A DNA stretch of 64,000 bases from Acidobacteriota bacterium (GCA_020199775.1 JAIVJZ010000040.1:310001-374000), one strand, 5' to 3'. Counted from the first letter of the stretch, positions 1-8,544 are shown. Made by a program: numbers and translations. Notes: generated by a model not told the origin, from the letters alone.

Positions 1-910
1 GCAACCCGGCGTACTCGCCCGCCAGCGGGACGAGGGCGCGCGCGGCGTCGGCCGCCGTCTCGATTGTGCCCTTGAAGTCGCCCGCGCCGAGCGTCGCGGC
101 CGTCGAAATGACGATGAAGAACGCGATGGACATGGCGAACAGCGTCCCGACCCACACGTCCGCGCGCACCAGCTTGTAGCTGTCGCGCCCCACGCTCTTC
201 TCCACCACCGACGACTGCACGAAGACCTGCATGTAGGGCGAGATGGTCGTGCCGATCAGCGCGATGAGCGTGAAGAGGTAATGATTGTCGAAACGCAACG
301 TCGGGCGCGCCATCTGCCGCGCCACCTCGCCCCAGTCCGGGCGCGCCAGAAAAGCCGAGACGATGTAGCCGAGGAAGACGAGCGACATCAAAAGGAAGAC
401 GCGCTCGACCCTCCGGTATGATCCCTTGACGACGAGCCACCACACCGAGAGCGCGGCGAGCGGCACGGAGACCTGTCGCGGCACGCCGAACAACTCCGTC
501 GCCGCCGCGATGCCGACGAACTCCGAGACGGTCACGCCCGCGTTCGCCACGAGCAACGCCGACATCACGACCATCGTCCAGCGCACGCCGAAACGTTCGC
601 GGATCAAGTCGGCCAAACCCTTGCCCGTCACCACGCCCATCCGCGCGCACATCTCCTGCACGAGGCCGAGACTGACGAGGATCGGCAGGAACGTCCACAG
701 GAGCGTGTAGCCGAACTCCGCGCCGGAGGTCGAATAGGTGGCGATGCCGCCCGCGTCGTTGCCCGCGTTGGCGGCGATCATGCCCGGCCCGATGACGGCG
801 AGGTAGGCGATAAACCCCGTGCGCCGCGCCACGGCACGCCGCGCGCGCAGAGTCCCGCGCCGCCACAGGCGACGAGTCATCTCCCGCACGTCTGTACGCG
901 ACACGGCCAC
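1..910 (-). CDS. Nramp-related divalent metal transporter (3' end outside window)
   Basis: This is the N-terminal 303 residues of a multi-pass membrane transporter of the Nramp superfamily, which moves divalent cations across the inner membrane. The first membrane segment carries GPGMIAANAGNDAGGIATYS, matching the metal-site region of TM1. A later segment reads IGTTISPYMQVFVQSS, where classical Mn/Fe Nramps have the MPH metal-binding motif. Loss of that methionine resembles Nramp-related carriers that prefer harder ions such as Mg or Mn (inference). A GTG at 910 follows a GGAG by about 9 bases; an ATG at 880 is the alternative, and an in-frame stop lies just upstream. The reading frame runs off the left edge. 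The soluble MgtE-type sensor two genes upstream suggests a joint system. Confidence 0.85.
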   Translation of the reverse strand, partial: MAVSRTDVREMTRRLWRRGTLRARRAVARRTGFIAYLAVIGPGMIAANAGNDAGGIATYSTSGAEFGYTLLWTFLPILVSLGLVQEMCARMGVVTGKGLADLIRERFGVRWTMVVMSALLVANAGVTVSEFVGIAAATELFGVPRQVSVPLAALSVWWLVVKGSYRRVERVFLLMSLVFLGYIVSAFLARPDWGEVARQMARPTLRFDNHYLFTLIALIGTTISPYMQVFVQSSVVEKSVGRDSYKLVRADVWVGTLFAMSIAFFIVISTAATLGAGDFKGTIETAADAARALVPLAGEYAGL

Positions 911-971
911 TTGGAGGTTCTCCGTCTTTCATCGGTCTGTCAGAGAAGTTTGGAATTATACTTCCGTCAAA

Positions 972-1454
972 TTAAACAATGCGTTCGGCCTTCATCCGAA
1001 AGTCCAGCAACACACTCGTCAGCGGGTGTAGCTGCCGCGTTGACAGCTTGCGCAGCCTGCTCTTTCCGACTTTAGCATTCAGCACCGCGAGAGAGACCAC
1101 CAGAGGATTCTCGCTCTTGAGAGAGTCATTAACACCAGTATGGACATACTCCCAGCAGGCTTCGTGTAAATCGAACCTTGAAAACTCGCCCGGCTCAACT
1201 CTGTTGCCTGATACCCGCTCCTCATCTTTGACGGCAGGATGTTTAGCACACTCAACCTTTGTGGTCTCATGGTAAATGGCTCCGTACTTTAATCCGGAGA
1301 GTTCTGTACAAAGGTTTGCCACTTCCTCACCATCAATTGTGAGCCAGCCACGCCCGCAGGAACATTTATAGCGGGTACTATAAACGTGAACGCGCCCACG
1401 CACGCTCTCGGCAAAACTATCTTCGACCAATTTTTTCAACTTGCTCCAGCGCAT
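972..1454 (-). CDS. Small conserved hypothetical protein, SF0329-like
   Basis: A 160-residue soluble protein starting MRWSKLKKLVE. This start and the overall layout resemble a small uncharacterised family sometimes labelled SF0329; that match is from memory. Two cysteine-bearing segments, YKCSCGRGW and VECAKHP, could bind a metal, but this is not established. There is no signal peptide or membrane segment. It begins 25 bases after the MgtE-type gene ends and lies 62 bases before the Nramp-type gene, so it is probably co-transcribed with both. Its role in metal transport, if any, is unknown. Confidence 0.6.
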   Translation of the reverse strand: MRWSKLKKLVEDSFAESVRGRVHVYSTRYKCSCGRGWLTIDGEEVANLCTELSGLKYGAIYHETTKVECAKHPAVKDEERVSGNRVEPGEFSRFDLHEACWEYVHTGVNDSLKSENPLVVSLAVLNAKVGKSRLRKLSTRQLHPLTSVLLDFRMKAERIV

Positions 1455-1479
1455 GTTTACAATACTTCCGGCACATACT

Positions 1480-2718
1480 TCAGCCGAACAATCGCGGCAA
1501 ACGCTGCCGCCAGCCCTTCGGCAGCAGGAGTTCCATCGCGTCGTCCACGGTGACGATGCCCGCGATCTCTCCGAGGTCGTCCACGACGGGCAGGGCGAGC
1601 AGGTTGTACTCGGCGATCTTGTGCGCCACGTCCTTCGCGGAATCGTCCGGGTGCGCGTGCTGGAATTCGTCGCGCATGACGTGTTCGAGCGGCGCGGCGG
1701 GGTCTGCGAGGATGAGGCTGCGCAGGGCGATCACGCCGGACAGTTTCCAGGAGCCTTCGCGTTCGACGACGTAGAGGTAATAGATCATGTTCGGCGTCTC
1801 GGCCATCTCGCGCAAGGTAGCGAGGGCTTCGCCGACCGTTAAGCCCTGCGGGAGCGTGATGAACTCGTTGGTCATCAGGCCGCCCGCCGTGTCGTCTTCG
1901 TAGTGGAGAAGTTCGGCCACGTCGGTCTTCTCCTCGCCTTCCATGCGGTTGAGCAAATCTTCGGCGGTGGCTTCGGGCAGGTCGCCGAGCACGTCGGCCG
2001 CCTCGTCGGGCGACATCCATTCGAGGATGTCGGCGGCGCGCTCCTTGTCCATGTCGCCGATGATGCGCGCCTGACTCTCGTCGGGCATCTCTTCCAAAGT
2101 CTCGGCGGCCGTCTCGTCGTCGAGCGCGGCGACCACTTCCGCCCCCTGCCGGTATGACAGAGACTCCGCGAGCCGCGCGATCTCGACCGGGTGCAGGCGC
2201 GACAACTTATCGCGCGACGACTTCAGGCGCACCTCGGCCGCGTCCGTCGCCAGATAGCCCACGTCCGCCCAGTCGATCACCTCGACGGGGCGGCGGCTGC
2301 CGAAGAAGCCCGCCGGGGCGAGTCTGCGCCAGAGTCCCTGCAAGCTCACGTCCGCGCCCGTCACGCGCCACTCGCCCGCCACTTCGATCAACTGCACGTC
2401 GTTGACGCGCACGACGCGTTTGCCGTCCACGTCGATCAACTGTTTGTCGAGCACGTCGCGCGCGAGCAGGACTTCGCCCTCGCGCCGTTTGAAGTCGCGC
2501 AGGTCTAACAGGTCGAAGTTGAGTTGCGCGCCCGCCTCGCCGAATTTGGCGACGCGCGTGCGCGGCAGAAAGATGTCGCGGCGCATGTGGCGCGCGACCA
2601 GACCCGTCACGGGCGGGTGGTCTTCGCCGAGCCGCACGATGACATCCTTGATCGAGGCCACGGGGCGGCCTTCCACGTCGCGCACGGGGCGGCGCAAAAC
2701 TTGCGACAGGTAAAGCAT
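1480..2718 (-). CDS. Soluble PRC-barrel/MgtE_N/CBS protein (Mg sensor without pore)
   Basis: A 412-residue cytoplasmic protein. Residues 1-180 look like two PRC-barrel-like beta units (DVEGRPVASIKDVIV and DVDGKRVVRVNDVQLIEV). Residues 185-285 form an MgtE N-terminal superhelix with the repeated motif of paired helices (EEMPDESQARIIGDM, WMSPDEAADVLGDL). Residues 285-400 hold two CBS domains, including AGGLMTNEF and IAGIVTVDDAMELL. In MgtE channels these domains sense Mg and close the pore, but here the five-helix pore is absent. With an Nramp-type carrier downstream, the natural inference is that this protein gates that carrier or senses Mg for it. The combination occurs in other bacterial genomes next to Nramp-like genes (established in general terms; partner specificity untested). 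Confidence 0.85.
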   Translation of the reverse strand: MLYLSQVLRRPVRDVEGRPVASIKDVIVRLGEDHPPVTGLVARHMRRDIFLPRTRVAKFGEAGAQLNFDLLDLRDFKRREGEVLLARDVLDKQLIDVDGKRVVRVNDVQLIEVAGEWRVTGADVSLQGLWRRLAPAGFFGSRRPVEVIDWADVGYLATDAAEVRLKSSRDKLSRLHPVEIARLAESLSYRQGAEVVAALDDETAAETLEEMPDESQARIIGDMDKERAADILEWMSPDEAADVLGDLPEATAEDLLNRMEGEEKTDVAELLHYEDDTAGGLMTNEFITLPQGLTVGEALATLREMAETPNMIYYLYVVEREGSWKLSGVIALRSLILADPAAPLEHVMRDEFQHAHPDDSAKDVAHKIAEYNLLALPVVDDLGEIAGIVTVDDAMELLLPKGWRQRLPRLFG

Positions 2719-2738
2719 GAACGGATATTAAAAGGCGA

Positions 2739-2925
2739 CGGGGGAAAGGGGAAGCGGAAAAGGAATTAATCCGTTGATTCATTGGTTCATTGATTCAATG
2801 AACCAATGAATCAATGAACCGATGAATCAATGAATCAATGAACCGATGAATCAATGAATCAATGAATCAATGAACCGATGGATCAATGAATCAATCTCTT
2901 CATCCTTTCCCTTCGCCTTTCTCCC
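2739..2925. repeat. Composite short-tandem-repeat hairpin element (E1)
   Basis: About 2770-2896 is a tandem array of an 8-base unit close to TGAATCAA/TGAACCGA. Its left part is a near-perfect palindrome around 2775-2814. It is enclosed by purine-rich GGGGAAA-like heptads at 2739-2761 and their inverted copy at 2904-2925. The right arm codes the C-terminal EKGEGKG of the S41 gene. There is no T run typical of a terminator. Confidence 0.85.
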
Positions 2926-4228
2926 GCAAAATTTTGAGCGCGCGTTCGAGCGCGGGGTCGCGGCCGTCGCTGATGTCGCGGCGGGTGGGGCTGACGAGTT
3001 CGTCGGGCGTAATCCCCTGACCTTCGAGCCGTGTGTGGCGGGCGGTGCGGAAGTCCATTTCGCTGATGTCGAGCAGGCCGCCGTCGGGCAGCGTGTGGCG
3101 GCGTCGGATGGCGAGGACGCAACCGCACGTGTTCTCGCCGATGACGCGCGCCCGGCGCGTCTCCTGCAACGCGGCGGCGAGGATTTCGGCCGCGCTCGCC
3201 GTCCGCGTGCTCGTCAGGACGACGACCGCGCCGCGAAACTCCGCCACCGCATCGGCCGCGAAGAGCATCGCGGCACGCGTCTGCGGCGCGCTACTGACGC
3301 GCCCGTCGCGGTCTGTAAACTCGCCGAGGTTCGTGCCCTGCGGGAGAAAGGCGGAGGCGATGTCGGTCATGGTTTCGGCGTGGCCGCCGCCGTTGTCGCG
3401 TAAATCTATGACGAGGCCGCGCGCCCCGCGCAGTTCGCCTCGACGCAGGGCGCGCATCAACTCGCTCGCGATCTCCGGCACGAACATGTTGAAGTTGACG
3501 ACGTGAAAGCCTTCGCTCTTTTGCACGCTGAACGCGGGCGGGCGATTTTGTAGCACGCGCCGCAGCCGCACGCTCCTCGTCCGGGCGCGCGCGCCGTCTC
3601 TCGTGAAGACGGCGTTGACGAACGTGTCGCGCGCGCCTTTGAAGAGACGCGCGGCGGCCTGCTGGCGCGCGGCCACGTCGGTGGACGCCCCGACCTCTTC
3701 CGTCAGACGCCGCGCGAAGACGGCCGCGACGGGTTCGCCCTCGATGCTCAACAACGCGTCGCCCGCGCGCACGCCGCCGCGTTCGGCTTCGCCCCCGCGC
3801 TCGACCGCCGTGACGATGATCTCGCCCCCGATCTCGCGCAGGGAGACGCCGACGCTGATGTAGGTCGGGCGTTGCCAGTCGAAGCGTTCGTCGGGCGAGA
3901 AGACGCGCGTGTGCGCGTCGCGCAGGTGGCTCGTCAGGCGACGCAGCACGGAATAAAACTCCGTCTCGCTTGCGGCCTCGGCGGCGAGCGGGCGCAGTCG
4001 CGCGCGCAACTCTTCCCAGTCAACGCCGTGCAGTTCCGGGTCGTAATAACGCTCGCGGATCGTCTGCCACGCTTCGTCGAAAACGATCAGCCGCCCCTCG
4101 CGCGTCGCCGTCGTCACGCGGCCGCTGGCCGAAACCGGGGAAGGGGTGAAGGGGAAAGGGGAAAGGACGAAGAGAAGGAACGCCGCGCACGGCAGCAGAC
4201 GATAGCCAACAAGTCGGAACTTTCGCAT
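2900..4228 (-). CDS. S41-family (C-terminal processing/tricorn-like) peptidase, secreted
   Basis: A 442-residue protein with an N-terminal hydrophobic signal segment (LPCAAFLLFVLSPF). The LTSHLRDAHTRV motif is typical of tricorn/IRBP-like S41 enzymes. A PDZ domain spans about 120-190 (GGVRAGDALLSIEGEPV), followed by the S41 core with LVIDLRDNGGGHAETM and the presumed nucleophile in TSTRTASAAEIL. The usual GKG lysine of CtpA-type enzymes is replaced: the segment reads IGENTCGCVL. The enzyme may therefore use a tricorn-like Ser/His/Glu set, or be altered. ATG at 4228 is chosen; a GTG directly before it is possible. Repeat arms lie on both sides of the signal-peptide code, and the upstream arm's GGGGAAAGG is the nearest ribosome-binding sequence. 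Confidence 0.8.
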   Translation of the reverse strand: MRKFRLVGYRLLPCAAFLLFVLSPFPFTPSPVSASGRVTTATREGRLIVFDEAWQTIRERYYDPELHGVDWEELRARLRPLAAEAASETEFYSVLRRLTSHLRDAHTRVFSPDERFDWQRPTYISVGVSLREIGGEIIVTAVERGGEAERGGVRAGDALLSIEGEPVAAVFARRLTEEVGASTDVAARQQAAARLFKGARDTFVNAVFTRDGARARTRSVRLRRVLQNRPPAFSVQKSEGFHVVNFNMFVPEIASELMRALRRGELRGARGLVIDLRDNGGGHAETMTDIASAFLPQGTNLGEFTDRDGRVSSAPQTRAAMLFAADAVAEFRGAVVVLTSTRTASAAEILAAALQETRRARVIGENTCGCVLAIRRRHTLPDGGLLDISEMDFRTARHTRLEGQGITPDELVSPTRRDISDGRDPALERALKILREKGEGKG

Positions 4229-4248
4229 CACCTTTCCCCTTTCCCTTA
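4137..4248. repeat. GGGGAAA-heptad inverted repeat around a gene start (E2)
   Basis: The left arm (4137-4167) is a run of GGGGAAA-like heptads lying inside the S41 signal-peptide code, giving residues such as SPFPFTPSP. The right arm (4229-4248) is the inverted CCTTTCC sequence just upstream of the start codon. The two arms therefore bracket the first 20 codons of the gene, unlike the other elements, which sit between genes. Confidence 0.7.
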
Positions 4249-4249
4249 A

Positions 4250-5173
4250 TTATCTTTTGCCTTCCTCGTGGGGTCGGCGGAAGTTGTAGCGCAGCAGCAC
4301 GCGGACGGGGACGGCTCGCCCGTCGCGCATGGCGGGGCGGAAATGCAGTTGACGCACAACTGCTGTCACCGCTTCGTTCAAACCGTAACCGGCCCAGCGC
4401 ATGATCTCAATATCTTTGACTTCGCCCGCGGCGTCAACCTCGACGAGCGCATCCACGGTCGCCTCGGCCGCCGCGCGCGCCGCCGCCGACGGATAAACGG
4501 GACGCAGACTGCGGTAGGGTTGAGGCGCGCGGAAGTTTGCCGCCGCGGGGCTGCCCTCTTCCGGCACGTCCTCGAACGCGCCCGCCGCCGCCTCGCGTGC
4601 GCGCGCCGTCAGCCGCTCGCTTCTCTCCGCCGCCTGCGCTTTGGCAATCATTTCAACGTAGCGCGGCGCGCGCGCGCGCAGTTCCGCGAGGAGACTCTTT
4701 TCCGCTTCGTCGGGCGCGGCCGATTCGGCGTTGAAATGCTCCCACAGGATGAGTCGCCCCGTCTCCGTGCTGACGAGAAAGAGCGAGGCGTACGATTCGT
4801 AATAGTCCGGGCGCAACGTGGAGGCGCGGAGCAAGGTCTGCGCCTCGCCGGTGAAATAAAAATCGCAGCCGATTGATGCGCCGAGATCGCGCGCCCCGGC
4901 GAGCGTCAGATTGACCGAGCCCGCGTAGCCCGCGCCGCGCGCGGCGGCTCGCGCCTGCGCGCGGTTGACGAGATCGAAGTGCGGCGTGCGTGCGAGCGCG
5001 GCGGAGAGTTCGTCGGCCACGCGCCGTCCCGCCTCCGTCTCGCCGAGGTCGAGGACGGCGACGCTCGTGCGCTGCGGCGGCGGCTGTGCGGCGGCATGAG
5101 CCGGCCCGCCCGCCGCGCTCAGGACGAGCAGGCACGCTAACGCGGAGATGAATTGCGGGAGGCGAAACTTCAT
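4250..5173 (-). CDS. TonB C-terminal domain protein with signal peptide
   Basis: About 307 residues from the ATG at 5173, which begins a signal peptide (MKFRLPQFISALACLLVL...AHA). The first half (about 35-170) resembles curli/CsgG-like or FlgO-like assembly modules (VAVLDLGETEAGRRVADELS, GCDFYFTGEAQTLL), but this is only a weak match. The last 90 residues are a TonB C-terminal domain: RPVYPSAAARAAAEATVDALVEVD, interrupted here for length, then AVVRQLHFRPAMRDGRAVPV. There is no N-terminal membrane anchor beyond the signal peptide, so it is probably a periplasmic TonB-like protein rather than a classical energy transducer. It lies 22 bases upstream of the S41 gene, and the two are probably an operon. 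Confidence 0.75.
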   Translation of the reverse strand: MKFRLPQFISALACLLVLSAAGGPAHAAAQPPPQRTSVAVLDLGETEAGRRVADELSAALARTPHFDLVNRAQARAAARGAGYAGSVNLTLAGARDLGASIGCDFYFTGEAQTLLRASTLRPDYYESYASLFLVSTETGRLILWEHFNAESAAPDEAEKSLLAELRARAPRYVEMIAKAQAAERSERLTARAREAAAGAFEDVPEEGSPAAANFRAPQPYRSLRPVYPSAAARAAAEATVDALVEVDAAGEVKDIEIMRWAGYGLNEAVTAVVRQLHFRPAMRDGRAVPVRVLLRYNFRRPHEEGKR

Positions 5174-5278
5174 GACGCTGGCGGAGATGCCGGACGCGGC
5201 GAACAACCCGATGATCACACGTCGCGGGTCGAAATGATATTGGTCGCAGACGGCGCGTGTGCCGGACGGCGGCACGGG

Positions 5279-6448
5279 TTAACTTTTCCTGACGCCCGCC
5301 CCGGTGACGCTTTCCAACGCTTCGGGCGCGAACCCGGTTTCGTGGACGGGAGGCCGCCCGGTCATCTGCGCGAAGAGGTTTTCGTAGCGGTCGACGATGC
5401 GCTCCCAGTCGTAATGCTCGCCCACGCGCTTCTGCGCGCGCTGGCGGTAAGAGTTGACGAGCGAGCCGTCGCGCAGGACGCGCTGGAGTTTCTCTTCGAG
5501 GTCTTTCTCGTCCGTGTAAGGGATGCCCGCCTCGCCCACGGCCTCGATGTTTTCGGGCGTGGCGAGCGTGAGCACGCAGTTGCCGTAGCCCATCGCTTCA
5601 AGGAGCGCGGGGTGCGTGCCGCCGACCTCCGTGGCGTGGACGTAGCAGTAGGCGTTCTGTTGCAGCGCGCGGTAAGCGTCGCCGAAGACGAAACTGGTGA
5701 AGACGATGCGCCGGTCGCGGCGCGCCGAGGCGCGCAACTCTTCGATGTACTCGTGCGCGTAGGGCGCGTCGCCGACGATGACGAGTTTGTGCGAGGTGCG
5801 CACGCGCTTGAAGGCTTCGATGACGAGGCGCGCGTTGTTCTCCGGCTCAAGGCGCGAGACGTAGAGCACGTAGCGGTTCGGCTCGATGCCCCACTGGCGC
5901 ACGGCCATGCGGTCGGGGATGCGCTCGACCTCCGCGCCGTAAGCGATCATCGTCGTCGGGTGGTTGTACTGCGCCATATAATAGTCCTGTATGACGCGCG
6001 CGTCGGTCACGGTCTCGTTCGGCAGGACGGTGGCGAGACGTTCGGCGATCAGGTAGTAGCGGCGCGCGAGCCAGTTCCACTTGCGGCGTTTGTGTTCGAG
6101 CCCGTCCACGTTGATGGCGACGGACGTGCCCGCGAGGCGGACGATGGGCGCGAAGGGCGCGTTGGCGGCGTTGCAGATGAGCGCGGCGTCGTAGCGCGCG
6201 GTCGTCGAATGGAGGGCGGAGAGAAACGTGTGGAGGATGGTGTCGAAATATTTGTGCCGGAAGGTGGGCAGGACTTTCAAATGAACGCCCTTGTATTCGA
6301 GTTGACGCGGGGAGACGTAGTGCGAGCGGCAGTAGACCGTGACATGGTGGCCGCGCGCGACGAGCCGCGTCGAGAGTTGTTCGGCGAAAGTCTCGAAGCC
6401 CCCGTAGCTGGCGGGCACGCCCCGTGTTCCTAGAATCGCTATCCGCAT
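5279..6448 (-). CDS. Glycosyltransferase family 4 with DUF1972 N-domain
   Basis: A 389-residue GT-B enzyme. The N-terminal half starts MRIAILGTRGVPASYGGFET, the hallmark of the DUF1972 domain found in rhamnosyltransferases of capsule and O-antigen clusters. The C-terminal half is a group 1 domain with VLYVSRLEPENNARLVIEAF and the donor-binding region EVGGTHPALLEAMGYG. It would add a sugar to a lipid-linked glycan on the cytoplasmic face. The next gene downstream (TonB-domain protein) is unrelated in function. Sugar specificity cannot be read from the sequence. Confidence 0.85.
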   Translation of the reverse strand: MRIAILGTRGVPASYGGFETFAEQLSTRLVARGHHVTVYCRSHYVSPRQLEYKGVHLKVLPTFRHKYFDTILHTFLSALHSTTARYDAALICNAANAPFAPIVRLAGTSVAINVDGLEHKRRKWNWLARRYYLIAERLATVLPNETVTDARVIQDYYMAQYNHPTTMIAYGAEVERIPDRMAVRQWGIEPNRYVLYVSRLEPENNARLVIEAFKRVRTSHKLVIVGDAPYAHEYIEELRASARRDRRIVFTSFVFGDAYRALQQNAYCYVHATEVGGTHPALLEAMGYGNCVLTLATPENIEAVGEAGIPYTDEKDLEEKLQRVLRDGSLVNSYRQRAQKRVGEHYDWERIVDRYENLFAQMTGRPPVHETGFAPEALESVTGAGVRKS

Positions 6449-6453
6449 CCTGT

Positions 6454-6534
6454 CGAACGATGAACGATGAACGCGGAACGATGAAGTAAAAGCAAAACGC
6501 TTTTCAGTTCATCGTTCATCGTTCCGCGTTCATC
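6454..6534. repeat. CGTTCAT-heptad hairpin element (E3)
   Basis: Imperfect tandem heptads (GAACGATGAACGATGAACG) at 6454-6484 and the inverted copy at 6505-6534. The loop contains a small inner palindrome, AAAAGC/GCTTTT. The right arm codes the terminal MNAER and stop of the glycosyltransferase ending at 6516. Confidence 0.85.
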
Positions 6535-7652
6535 CTTCCTCCTGTCGCTTGTTCGTAAACCTGCAAAGTCTGGCGCGCGGTCTCCGTCCAACTGAACAGC
6601 GCGGCGCGTTCCCGCCCGCGCGCGCCGAGACGCGCGCGCAACTCCCCGTCGTCGATGAGGCTCGCGATGGCCGCGCCGATGGCGTCCTCGTCGAACGGGT
6701 TGACCAGCAGCCCCGCGTCGCCGACCACTTCCGGCAAGCTCGTCCGGTCGCCCGCGACGACCGCCGCGCCGCACTGCATGGCTTCGAGCGGCGGCAACCC
6801 GAACCCTTCAAAATATGAGGGGTAGACGAAGCAAAGCGCGCCGCTGTAGAGCGCGGGCAGGTCGCGTTCGGGCACATAGCCTGTAAAGATCACGTTAGAG
6901 GCGACGCTGGACTGCTCGACCGCACGCAGCGTTTCGCCGTACAGCCACGCGCGTTTACCCACTAAGACGAGACGTGGCAGCTTATCGTGGGAACGTCGGC
7001 GGCGCAAGTCCGAGTAAGCGCGCACCAGCCGCACCAGATTCTTGCGCGGCTGGATCGAACCGACCGCGAGCACGTAGTCGCCGTCGATGCCGTAACGTCT
7101 GCGCGCCTCGGCCACGGCGTCTGCGCCGGCGGGGCGGAAATGCGGCGCGGCCGCCGCGTGCGTCACGCTGACGCGTTCGGGCGCGACCGCGTAGGTCTCG
7201 ATGAGGTCGCGGCGTGAAAACTCGGAAGGCGCGATGATGTGCGCCGCCGTGCGCGCCGTGCGGCGCACCGTCAGTCGCAGTTGCATCCAACTCCGGCGCT
7301 TGAACGTCTCCGGCAGGTGCTCGAAAGAGAGGTCGTGGATGGTGGCGACGACCGGGCACGGGGCGAAGGGCGGCGCGGTGAACTGCACGTGGAGCAGATC
7401 GGCCGGGTGACGGCGCAACTCGACCGGGAACGTGACGGGGATGCGGACGAAAGGCGTGTGCGGCAAAGTCCGGCGCACGGAGACGTGCGGCCAGCGTCCC
7501 GCGAAGCGATCCCCGGAACGCCCCTTCGTCACGTAGAGCGTGTAACGATTCGCCCCGCCCGACGCCGCCAACGCCTCGATCAGATTCGTGATGTAAGTCT
7601 CGACGCCCGCCAGACCCGAGCCGACCGAGTGCGCGTCAATCGCGATGTGCAA
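6516..7652 (-). CDS. Glycosyltransferase family 4 (mannosyltransferase-like)
   Basis: A 378-residue GT-B enzyme beginning MHIAIDAHSVGSGLAGVETY. The middle carries VLAVGSIQPRKNLVRLVRAY. The donor-site block FVYPSYFEGFGLPPLEAMQCG is typical of GT4 mannosyl- and rhamnosyltransferases. The last residues (MNAER) come from the repeat element at 6454-6534, so the ancestral C-terminus was probably shorter or different. It lies upstream of the DUF1972 glycosyltransferase, both apparently serving the exopolysaccharide pathway, but it is separated from the main cluster by the ribosomal operon. Confidence 0.85.
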   Translation of the reverse strand: MHIAIDAHSVGSGLAGVETYITNLIEALAASGGANRYTLYVTKGRSGDRFAGRWPHVSVRRTLPHTPFVRIPVTFPVELRRHPADLLHVQFTAPPFAPCPVVATIHDLSFEHLPETFKRRSWMQLRLTVRRTARTAAHIIAPSEFSRRDLIETYAVAPERVSVTHAAAAPHFRPAGADAVAEARRRYGIDGDYVLAVGSIQPRKNLVRLVRAYSDLRRRRSHDKLPRLVLVGKRAWLYGETLRAVEQSSVASNVIFTGYVPERDLPALYSGALCFVYPSYFEGFGLPPLEAMQCGAAVVAGDRTSLPEVVGDAGLLVNPFDEDAIGAAIASLIDDGELRARLGARGRERAALFSWTETARQTLQVYEQATGGRMNAER

Positions 7653-7816
7653 GGGGTTCGGTGCTCCCGTTCACTCTCTCTGCGCGAAGTTTTGAGGGGG
7701 GGAATAGCGCGCGCGAGTTTACCCCACACGCTCGCTTTGCGGGAAGCACGCCGCGAAGCGACCGGATGTGACGAACTGCCGCCGGGGCACTTACCGTCCG
7801 GGCCGTCGAGCGGTTC

Positions 7817-8455
7817 TTACTCGTCTGCCGGTGTGGGAAGCACGCCGCGGAAGCTGCGGCGGTGAATGGGACACGCGCCGTGCGTGCGCAGGGCTTCGAG
7901 GTGCGCGCGCGTGCCGTAGCCGACGTGCGCGGCGAAGCCGTATTGCGGGTAGACCCGGTCGTAATCGCGCATCAGCGCGTCGCGGAAGGTTTTGGCGATG
8001 ACGGAGGCGGCGGCGATGGAGGCGGAAATCGAGTCGCCACGGATGATGGCCCGTTGCGGGAGTTCGACCTCTCGCAGTTGCAGGGCGTCGATGAGCAGGA
8101 AGTCGGCGCAGGGTTTGAGCTCGCCGAGCGCGCTGCACATGGCGCGGCGCGTGGCGATGAGAATGTTGGTGCTGTCGATCTCTTCGGGCGGGATGAGGCC
8201 GACGCCGTAACAGAGCGCAGTCTCTTTGAGTTCTCCGGCGATGCGTTCGCGCTGCGCCGCCGTCAACTTCTTCGAGTCGTCCAGACCTTCCGGCAGCGAC
8301 GCGTCCGGGTCGAGTATGACCGCCGCGGCGACGACCGGCCCGGCCAACGCCCCGCGCCCGACTTCGTCAACCCCCGCAACCATCCTGTGACCGCCCGCCC
8401 GCGCCTCGTCCTCAAACGCCGTGCAAATTTCGGATACGCGTTTTTGACGACCCAT
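7817..8455 (-). CDS. rnhB: Ribonuclease HII
   Basis: About 212 residues. It removes RNA from RNA/DNA hybrids and single ribonucleotides from DNA. AGVDEVGRGALAGPVVAAAV holds the first catalytic Asp-Glu pair, LLIDALQL and GDSISASIAAASVIAKTFRD the later ones, and the tail has YGFAAHVGYGTRAHLEAL. ATG at 8455 (MGRQKRVSEIC) is preferred. An in-frame upstream ATG at 8482 would add nine residues coded by repeat sequence. It is the last gene of the ffh-to-rnhB operon, where rnhB commonly follows rplS. Confidence 0.95.
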   Translation of the reverse strand: MGRQKRVSEICTAFEDEARAGGHRMVAGVDEVGRGALAGPVVAAAVILDPDASLPEGLDDSKKLTAAQRERIAGELKETALCYGVGLIPPEEIDSTNILIATRRAMCSALGELKPCADFLLIDALQLREVELPQRAIIRGDSISASIAAASVIAKTFRDALMRDYDRVYPQYGFAAHVGYGTRAHLEALRTHGACPIHRRSFRGVLPTPADE

Positions 8456-8463
8456 AAATACAA

Positions 8464-8537
8464 GTGAATCGTGAATCGTCAATCGTGAATAGAAGAAATC
8501 AGTTTTCTCTATTCACGATTGACGATTCACGATTCAC
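8464..8537. repeat. Perfect 29-bp inverted repeat of GTGAATC heptads (E4)
   Basis: The arms at 8464-8492 and 8509-8537 are exact reverse complements over 29 bases, each built of four heptads (GTGAATC, GTGAATC, GTCAATC, GTGAATA). The loop is 16 bases. It lies between rplS and rnhB with no T run, so it is not a classical terminator. Similar loops occur in E12 and E14. Confidence 0.95.
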
Positions 8538-8544
8538 GGCTTTT

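Noticed and set aside
945-985. TTGACG and TATAAT near the Nramp start, read on the minus strand
   Set aside because: They lie only four bases apart, not about 17, so they are not a normal promoter pair.
2739-2925. CRISPR array
   Set aside because: Units are 7-8 bases with no unique spacers between them, no cas genes occur, and the inverted copy is not a CRISPR trait.
7653-7816. A tRNA or small RNA in the rnhB-GT gap
   Set aside because: The sequence is GC-rich but no cloverleaf or T-loop sequence is present.
8456-8482. Upstream ATG for rnhB
   Set aside because: The added residues read the repeat arm (MTIHDSLVF) and are not part of RNase HII; ATG at 8455 fits the family.
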